Shown piece after piece: positions 58,519 through 64,000 of a DNA stretch of 64,000 nucleotides. The stretch's first letter is position 1. Each line of letters starts with the position of its first letter. Below the pieces are notes generated by a model. That model had not been told where the DNA came from, did not search any database, and saw nothing but the letters and a program-made list of their open reading frames with translations. Origin of the DNA: Bifidobacterium actinocoloniiforme DSM 22766 (lineage in GTDB: Bacteria > Actinomycetota > Actinomycetes > Actinomycetales > Bifidobacteriaceae); NCBI RefSeq assembly GCF_001263395.1, contig NZ_CP011786.1:682001-746000 (forward strand). Direction: 5' to 3'. Both the position numbers and the translations under genes were made by a program.

Positions 58519-59481
58519 TTAAGCGCGCGGGAAGGCCAAATCGTAGCGTTGGCGGAGCTGTCCGATGGAAACATGCGTGTAACGCTGGGTGGTGCGCAGA
58601 GAGGAATGGCCCAGCATCTCCTGAACCTCGCGCAGGTCCGCACCGCCATCCAGCAAGTGGGTGGCCGCTGAATGCCGCAAGGAGTGCGGGGAGATGGACG
58701 GTAACCCGGCTTGGACGGAAATACGATGAACCAGTTCCCGCACCTGGCGCTGGCCTATTCGACCGCCACGGGCCCCAAGGAAGAGGGGGCGGATCGCCAA
58801 CGGATCGTCCGCCTTCCGACCGCTCGCGGCCTCCAAGCTGGGCCTGCCCTGATCCAGCCAGGCGCGCAGGGCCTTAGCGGCGGGCAGACCGAAAGGCACA
58901 ACTCGTTCCTTGGAGCCTTTGCCCATGACCGTGACCGTGCGGGCCTCCCAGTTCACATCGCCCAGGTCCAGGCCGGTCAGCTCGGCTACTCTCATACCAG
59001 TGGCATAGAGGAGTTCGACGATGGCCTTATCCCTGACAGCCAGCGCTTGCCTGCGACGGTCTGCCTGGGATGCGCTGGCTGACTGGTCAGCCCGGTCTAT
59101 CCCGCTGCCCGCCTCATCCATCATGCGGGCGGCCTGGTCCTCGCTCAGGACCTGTGGCAGGCGCTCGGGAATCTTCGGGGTGGCGAGTGCCGAAGCCGGG
59201 TCGCTCCGCATGACGCCGCGGTCCGCTAGGAAAGCGAAAAAGCGGCGAATCGCCACGGATTTGCGGGCCATGGTCGAGCGCGAGTGGGTCCGATCCTCAT
59301 GAGCCATCCAGGAACGTAGCGTCTCGACGCTGACCTGGTCCAGGCTGGTCAAACCGCGCCGTTCAATCAGCGCAAGGAACTCCTGGACATCGGCGCGATA
59401 GGCCTTGATCGTGTTGGGGCTTTCACCCTCAACCTGGCGCAGGTAGGCCGTGAAAGCGGTTAGGTGCTCGTCGAAGCGCAT
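58519..59481 (-). CDS. xerC: Tyrosine recombinase XerC
   Basis: 320 residues. N-terminal SAM-like DNA-binding domain (AFTAYLRQVEGESPNTIKAYRADVQEF) and a C-terminal catalytic domain with Arg in ATGMRVAEL, Lys in GKGSKERVVP, HSLRH, the GH of EMLGHSSL and Tyr in TTQRYTHV. It resolves chromosome dimers at dif with FtsK (25.6 kb). The AGGAGG 6 nt before ATG 59481 fixes the start. XerC and XerD are hard to tell apart from one sequence. It is the array's upstream neighbour; no att-like repeats were found beside it. Confidence 0.88.
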   Translation of the reverse strand: MRFDEHLTAFTAYLRQVEGESPNTIKAYRADVQEFLALIERRGLTSLDQVSVETLRSWMAHEDRTHSRSTMARKSVAIRRFFAFLADRGVMRSDPASALATPKIPERLPQVLSEDQAARMMDEAGSGIDRADQSASASQADRRRQALAVRDKAIVELLYATGMRVAELTGLDLGDVNWEARTVTVMGKGSKERVVPFGLPAAKALRAWLDQGRPSLEAASGRKADDPLAIRPLFLGARGGRIGQRQVRELVHRISVQAGLPSISPHSLRHSAATHLLDGGADLREVQEMLGHSSLRTTQRYTHVSIGQLRQRYDLAFPRA

Positions 59482-59545
59482 AGTGGGCCTCCTGTTGCGC
59501 ATCCCATTGTAATCAGCCCGATAGAATAACGACGGAAGGAGCGAT

Positions 59546-59824
59546 ATGAGACTACCAGATCAGATACCCACCGGGGCCAGGCTCGTGGTCCGCGTCGCCG
59601 AAGCCCCCGACCAGCCGAACGGGCGCATGGCCTTCAGGGACTACATAGGTCACGTACGTTCCTGGAATGGGCGAACCCTCGCCGTGACGAGGGATGCGAC
59701 CGCGAACGGCAGACGGCCAGAGCAAGAGGTCTCGATCGACGCGAGCACCATCGTTGCCCTTAAGCCCATACCCGAGCGCCGGAAGGGCGCGATGGCCCCA
59801 GGAAGCGCCGAAGACCCTGCCTAA
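59546..59824 (+). CDS. Small SH3-like protein, unknown function
   Basis: 92 residues, good AAGGAG before ATG. The core GARLVVRVAEAP...FRDYIGHVRSWNGRTLAVTRD...EVSIDASTIVALKPIPERR resembles the small beta-barrel domain found in front of the acetyltransferase domain of actinobacterial Rv0428c-like proteins, but stands alone here. This is by eye. Diverges from xerC; its last 4 nt overlap the converging tyrA-like gene. Confidence 0.65.
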   Translation: MRLPDQIPTGARLVVRVAEAPDQPNGRMAFRDYIGHVRSWNGRTLAVTRDATANGRRPEQEVSIDASTIVALKPIPERRKGAMAPGSAEDPA

Positions 59825-60591
59825 GCTTGCGCAAGTCCGAGCGGGCACCGGGACAGCACAGCCTGGTGAACGCTGGTGAAAGCCGTTACCTGCCAACCTC
59901 GCCGGGCCGAATCCTGGAGCTGCCCCTGCCAGCCACGCTCGTCCAACTCCAGAATGGAGGTCTCTGCGGCAGGGGGCTCGGCCTGAGCCTGGCCAGGGAC
60001 CGTCAGCGGTTGCGAATCAACGGCTGTAAGCCGATCGTGGGTGCTGTCGTCCATGCAGATCAACGGATTGCCCAGGCCTTGGGTGATCATGTCGGCCACG
60101 GTCAGGAAACGGTTGTAATCCGTGCCCCGATCGACGCATAGGGCCCAGACCGCGTCGTTGAAGGGGTCAAGGGGCCGCACCGCGTTCTCCCTTATTATAG
60201 GGTGAGCGCCGACATACTGGTCCTGCAAACCGACAGCCATGACTCGCTTGCGCGCCTGAGTCTGATTACGGTTCAGGTCGATCAAGACACTGGCTTGAGC
60301 CAGGACGGGGGCCACATTTGTGAGGATCGAGGGCAGAAGCGTCGACTCGACAGCCAGGGCGAGGACATCTGGTTTACCCGAGGCCAGTTCCTCCAAAGAT
60401 CTCATCATGCGAATACCGTCGCTTGGCGCGGACTGTCCGGACTGGACGTCCGGGTCCCAGGCTACGACGAAACGGCCCCGGCCGGTCAGGCGCTGAGCCA
60501 AAGCCAAGCCAATAGGCCCCAGGCCCACGACACCGACCTTATGGGCCGAGGTAAGGATGGGCGAGGGTGCCATGCCTGGAAGCGGATGCAT
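59821..60591 (-). CDS. tyrA: Short prephenate/arogenate dehydrogenase-like protein
   Basis: 256 residues, against about 340-370 for complete prephenate dehydrogenases. The Rossmann motif GVVGLGPIGLALAQRL is clear (residues ~16-31). The family HPMAG motif is changed to GAHPIIRENAVRPL, and HDR of the substrate helix is kept (DDSTHDRLTAV). The helical dimerisation region after that is mostly missing and the C-terminus is short and odd. It may be degenerating or serve another oxidoreductase role. ATG 60591 follows GGGGGAG. A decayed copy exists at 54.4 kb. Confidence 0.6.
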   Translation of the reverse strand: MHPLPGMAPSPILTSAHKVGVVGLGPIGLALAQRLTGRGRFVVAWDPDVQSGQSAPSDGIRMMRSLEELASGKPDVLALAVESTLLPSILTNVAPVLAQASVLIDLNRNQTQARKRVMAVGLQDQYVGAHPIIRENAVRPLDPFNDAVWALCVDRGTDYNRFLTVADMITQGLGNPLICMDDSTHDRLTAVDSQPLTVPGQAQAEPPAAETSILELDERGWQGQLQDSARRGWQVTAFTSVHQAVLSRCPLGLAQA

Positions 60592-60725
60592 GTCGTAAAC
60601 TCCCCCGCCTGAAGCCGCCGCGCGATGGGCCGGACAAGCCACAGAGCGGGCGCCTGACGGCCCCTCTTCCCCTTGCAGCGCACCTTGTCGGCTCAGGCCG
60701 CTGTACGCATTGAAAGCATTCACGC

Positions 60726-61148
60726 TTACCGCCTGCCAGAAACGGGCGTAACCATGAACCAACGCCTGGGCGCGACGAGGACCGCCAGTTGGAGGACCAG
60801 GGAGCCGATCAGCCAAATCCTACCCGCATGACGGTCGAAGAAACCAATGAAAGCGGGGCTGCCGATTGGCACCAGGACGTCGCCGCCCGGACCGCGACCC
60901 ATCAGCAACCAAATCAGGCAGGAGGCGCCCACCAAGTGCAAGCCCAATCCGGTCGCGCCAGCCCAGGACCTCGCCCACCAGGAGGAAGCCGCCAAAATCA
61001 GGAAGGCAATCACCAGGCCGTAGGGCAGCGACCCCACGGCCCCGCTGCGGTGGGCCAAGGTGCCGACCAGACCGGATACGGCGCCCAAAGCCAGGGCTGC
61101 CAGATAGGTAAGCGCCATGGGCGTGGTCTTCTCTTGTGAATGACTCAT
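60726..61148 (-). CDS. Small four-helix membrane protein (DUF6113-like)
   Basis: 140 residues with about four hydrophobic helices and a GRGPGGDVLVP loop between the third and fourth. The position directly downstream of typA recalls an actinobacterial family of small membrane proteins (DUF6113), but I cannot confirm it. ATG 61148; a hairpin separates it from typA. Function unknown. Confidence 0.6.
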   Translation of the reverse strand: MSHSQEKTTPMALTYLAALALGAVSGLVGTLAHRSGAVGSLPYGLVIAFLILAASSWWARSWAGATGLGLHLVGASCLIWLLMGRGPGGDVLVPIGSPAFIGFFDRHAGRIWLIGSLVLQLAVLVAPRRWFMVTPVSGRR

Positions 61149-61199
61149 GTCCGCCAGCCTATCCCTAGAGGCCAACCAGGCCAAGGGTCCGTCAGGAGC

Positions 61200-61239
61200 G
61201 GGCGGTTACCAGTGGACGCCTGGACAGCGAAAACCGCCC
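61200..61239 (-). terminator. Terminator downstream of typA
   Basis: GGGCGGTT with AACCGCCC, inner CCAG/CTGG stem. A second hairpin CGGGGC/GCCCCG lies at 61249-61265. Confidence 0.65.
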
Positions 61240-61316
61240 CAGGTCGGACGGGGCTTGGAGCCCCGCCGTTTGGCGCGGTTCTAGGCGAACCTGCCGGACG
61301 GACCCGCCGGAAGCGC

Positions 61317-63242
61317 TTACTTCTGCTTCTGGTTGGCCCTGCGCTGGCGGGCGTTCCACTTGTACCAGGCGTCACGGTCCAGGATGATTTTGCGAACGCG
61401 AATCGCTTCGGGCGTCACTTCTACGCACTCGTCGTCGTTGGCGAAATCCAAAGATTCCTCCAAGCTCATCTGAATGGGAGGGGTCAGAGTCTCCAACACG
61501 TCGGCGGTGGAGGAGCGCATATTGGTCATATGCTTCTCCAGGGTGACGTTGATGTCCAAATCGCCGGGCTTGTTGGTCACGCCGACAATCTGCCCCTCGT
61601 AGACCGGGGACTGGGGCGAGACGAAGAAGTTGCCACGTGCCTGGAGCTTCTGCATGGCGTAGGGGCTGGCCTTGCCAGCACGATCCGCCACCATCGAGCC
61701 GTTTTGACGAGTGGAGATCTCACCGGCCCAGGGGGCGTACCCGGCTGAAATGGATGAAGAGATGCCGGTGCCACGGGTGGCGGAGAGCAAAGCGGTGCGG
61801 AAGCCTATCAGACCGCGGGAAGGAACCGTGAACTGCATACGCACCCAGCCCGAGCCGTGATTGGACATGGAGTCCATCCGACCCTTGCGGTCCGCCATCA
61901 GCTGGGTGACCGCACCCATGTACTCCTCGGGCACGTCAATCGTGTCGGACTCCATAGGTTCGTTGAGCTTGCCGTCAATCATCTGCGTGACCACCTGCGG
62001 GCGGCCCACGGTCAGCTCGAAGCCCTCGCGGCGCATCTGCTCTGCCAGGATGGCCAGGGCCAGCTCGCCGCGACCCTGCACCTCCCAAGCATCCGGTCGA
62101 TCGGTGGGCAGGACCTTAATCGAGACGTTGCCGATAAGCTCGCGGTCCAAGCGGTCCTTGAGCATACGTGCGGTCAGCTTGTGGTCCTTGCCCTCAGTTC
62201 CGACCAGCGGCGAATCGTTGGTGCCAAAAGTCATTGAAATGGCGGGGTCGTCCACATGAATGAGGGGCAGAGGCTTGGGGTCGTCGGGGTCGACGATGGT
62301 CTCGCCGATCATGATGTCGTCCACGCCTGCCACAGCCACGATGTCGCCGGGTCCAGCTTCCTCGTCAGGCACGCGATCCAGGCCCTGGGTGCGTAGGATC
62401 TCAGTGAGCTTAAAGCGCTCCACCGAGCCATCCACACGGGACAGGCCGTACTGGGCTCCCTTCTTGAGGGTGCCGTTATAGATTCGGACCAGGCCCAGGC
62501 GACCCAGGTAGTCCGAGGCGTCGATGTTGGTCACGTGCGCCTGCAGGGGGGCGCCTTCCTCGTACACGGGAGCTGGAATGTTCTTCAGGATGGCATCGAA
62601 CAAGGGCTCCAGGTCATCGTTGTCAGGCAGACCACCGTCGGCGGGCTGGTTGACCGAGGCCTTGCCGGCCTTAGCCGCGCAGTAGATGACCGGCAGGTCC
62701 AGCAAGGAGTCCAAATCCAGGTCCACGCCCTCCTCGGAGACATCCTGGGCCAGGCCCAGCAGAAGGTCGGTGGACTCGGAGACCACTTCGGAGATGCGGG
62801 CGTCGGGACGGTCCACCTTATTGACGCACAGGATGACCGGCAGCTTGGCCTCCAGGGCCTTGCGCAAGACGAAGCGGGTCTGGGGCAGCGGCCCTTCGGA
62901 GGCATCGACCAGCAGGACGACGCCGTCAACCATCGAGATGCCGCGCTCGACCTCGCCGCCGAAATCGGCGTGTCCAGGGGTGTCAACGACGTTGATCGTA
63001 ATGCCATTAGGCTCGTTCAACTCAGCCGCCAACGGGCCTGTGTACTTGACGGCCGTGTTCTTGGCCAGGATGGTGATGCCTTTCTCACGCTCCAAATCGT
63101 TGGAGTCCATGACACGGTCGGGCACCTCCTCGCGCTCGGAGAAGACGTGCGACTGCTGCAGCATGGCATTCACCAGAGTCGTCTTACCGTGATCGACGTG
63201 AGCCACGATTGCTACGTTACGAATATCTCCACGAACCGCCAT
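61317..63242 (-). CDS. typA: Ribosome-associated translational GTPase TypA/BipA
   Basis: 641 residues, usual length 600-640. GTPase motifs: AHVDHGKTTL (residues ~14-23), DTPGHADFGGEV, NKVD. Domains II and III follow, and the BipA C-terminal domain with the GxxF-type end (KWNARQRRANQKQK). Assists 50S assembly and growth under stress. ATG 63242 follows GAGG. Confidence 0.95.
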   Translation of the reverse strand: MAVRGDIRNVAIVAHVDHGKTTLVNAMLQQSHVFSEREEVPDRVMDSNDLEREKGITILAKNTAVKYTGPLAAELNEPNGITINVVDTPGHADFGGEVERGISMVDGVVLLVDASEGPLPQTRFVLRKALEAKLPVILCVNKVDRPDARISEVVSESTDLLLGLAQDVSEEGVDLDLDSLLDLPVIYCAAKAGKASVNQPADGGLPDNDDLEPLFDAILKNIPAPVYEEGAPLQAHVTNIDASDYLGRLGLVRIYNGTLKKGAQYGLSRVDGSVERFKLTEILRTQGLDRVPDEEAGPGDIVAVAGVDDIMIGETIVDPDDPKPLPLIHVDDPAISMTFGTNDSPLVGTEGKDHKLTARMLKDRLDRELIGNVSIKVLPTDRPDAWEVQGRGELALAILAEQMRREGFELTVGRPQVVTQMIDGKLNEPMESDTIDVPEEYMGAVTQLMADRKGRMDSMSNHGSGWVRMQFTVPSRGLIGFRTALLSATRGTGISSSISAGYAPWAGEISTRQNGSMVADRAGKASPYAMQKLQARGNFFVSPQSPVYEGQIVGVTNKPGDLDINVTLEKHMTNMRSSTADVLETLTPPIQMSLEESLDFANDDECVEVTPEAIRVRKIILDRDAWYKWNARQRRANQKQK

Positions 63243-63333
63243 CAAAACCTCATTCTCAAACGCTGCTCAACTCTTGGCAGACAAACCCTCGCAATGATAC
63301 GCGCATCAGGTGACAGAAAAGTACAGCATCGCT

Positions 63334-64000
63334 TCAAACCTGCCGCTGCCCATGATCAGGAACGACCCCAGGGCCGCTCCCCTGGTCCGGCCGAACCCCA
63401 CGCAAGGCCGCCATCTCCTGGACCGCCGTGCCCTCATCCGGCAGGAAAGGAGCCAGGGAAGGCAGCTCGTCGACCGAATCCACGCCCATAAGCTCTAAGA
63501 AAAGCCCCGTGGTCACCAGCAGGGCGGCACGGCTCTCAGGATCCAACCCTTCCTCCCTTACCAGGCCACGCACCAGCAAGGAACGGATGACCCCGTCCGA
63601 ATTGACCCCTCGGATGCCCGCCACCTGAGCTCGGGTGATGGGCTGCCTGTAGGCGATGATCGCCAAAGCCTCCAGCGCGGCCTGACTCAGGTGAGCGCTT
63701 TGCCCCTGGGTGGCGAAGGCAGCGACTACCGGTTGGTAGACAGGCAAAGTAGCGAAGCGCCAGCCACGGGCGGAACGCCGCAACTGGAAGCCATGCCCCT
63801 CCCGCTCCAAGCGGTGGCTCAACCCCTCCAGGCAGGATTCAACCTCTGCCGCCCCGGCTTGCAGGGCGCAAGCCAGATCCTGAGCCTGCTGGGGCTGGTC
63901 GACGGCCATTAAAACAGCCTCAAGGCAGGCGTCAAGGCCACCAGGGAAATCGGCTGGGTTCAGAGGCTTTGCCCTGTGATCCTCCGGGTCCTCCTGGGGC
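63334..64000 (-). CDS. scpB: Segregation and condensation protein B (ScpB), 5' end missing
   Basis: C-terminal ~222 residues of ScpB, the winged-helix kleisin partner of ScpA-SMC in chromosome condensation. The frame is open through the right edge: before the ATG at 63909 it reads DACLEAVLMAVDQP, the usual ScpB opening, so the start lies beyond 64000. HLSQAALEALAIIAYRQPITRAQVAGIRGVNSDGV (winged helix) is well conserved. The last 45 residues are Gly/Pro/Asp-rich. Confidence 0.9.
   Translation of the reverse strand, partial: PQEDPEDHRAKPLNPADFPGGLDACLEAVLMAVDQPQQAQDLACALQAGAAEVESCLEGLSHRLEREGHGFQLRRSARGWRFATLPVYQPVVAAFATQGQSAHLSQAALEALAIIAYRQPITRAQVAGIRGVNSDGVIRSLLVRGLVREEGLDPESRAALLVTTGLFLELMGVDSVDELPSLAPFLPDEGTAVQEMAALRGVRPDQGSGPGVVPDHGQRQV

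Overview
The window looks like the chromosome of a member of the Bifidobacteriaceae (high-GC Actinobacteria). Three things suggest this: high G+C throughout, a housekeeping gene order typical of the group (parC/parE next to sigA; ftsK-pgsA-cinA-clgR-DUF3046-recA-recX; a DUF3710-DUF3159-methyltransferase row), and an actinobacterial RNase P RNA. Genus and species cannot be fixed from the sequence alone. Both window ends cut a gene: parC on the left and scpB on the right.

Layout. Positions 1-11.6 kb carry DNA topology and transcription genes: the end of parC, a very large Lhr helicase, parE, the principal sigma factor and a DUF4192-type protein. Positions 11.7-16.6 kb hold a polyprenyl diphosphate synthase, a PASTA-domain Ser/Thr kinase (an arrangement like mycobacterial idsA2/pknL), a PlsC acyltransferase and a small membrane protein. 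Positions 16.7-21.1 kb hold secA, hpf and, on the other strand, rnpB. Positions 21.1-31.6 kb are the recombination/stress/division block on the minus strand: recX, recA (with an SOS box over its promoter), DUF3046, clgR, cinA, pgsA, ftsK, a MerR regulator, miaA and miaB. Positions 31.6-40.6 kb contain a small alarmone synthetase, an aldo/keto reductase, a Bax-inhibitor-1 membrane protein, a P-type ATPase translationally coupled to a lipoprotein, an RNA m5U methyltransferase-like gene, DUF3159 and DUF3710.

The most unusual region is 40.7-58.3 kb. One peptide ABC translocator (a fused DppD-DppF ATPase plus two permeases) is preceded by seven tandem, divergent family-5 solute-binding lipoproteins, SBP1 to SBP7 (numbered from the permease outward). 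Each binding-protein gene is followed almost at once by its own hairpin. SBP2 and SBP3 share near-identical DNA tracts that suggest gene conversion. The array splits into two subfamilies (SBP1-4 and SBP5-7). Between SBP5 and SBP6 lies a decayed copy of the prephenate-dehydrogenase-like gene that sits intact, but short, just beyond the array. This fits growth of the array by segmental duplication. The simplest reading is one importer served by a set of interchangeable receptors that widen the range of peptides taken up; this is inference.

Positions 58.5-64 kb return to housekeeping genes: xerC, a small SH3-like protein, the short tyrA-like gene, a small membrane protein, typA/bipA and the 3' part of scpB. 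I found no tRNA, rRNA, CRISPR array, insertion sequence or prophage. Several genes have a TAnnnT -10-like hexamer only 6-8 nt before the start codon, which suggests leaderless transcripts.
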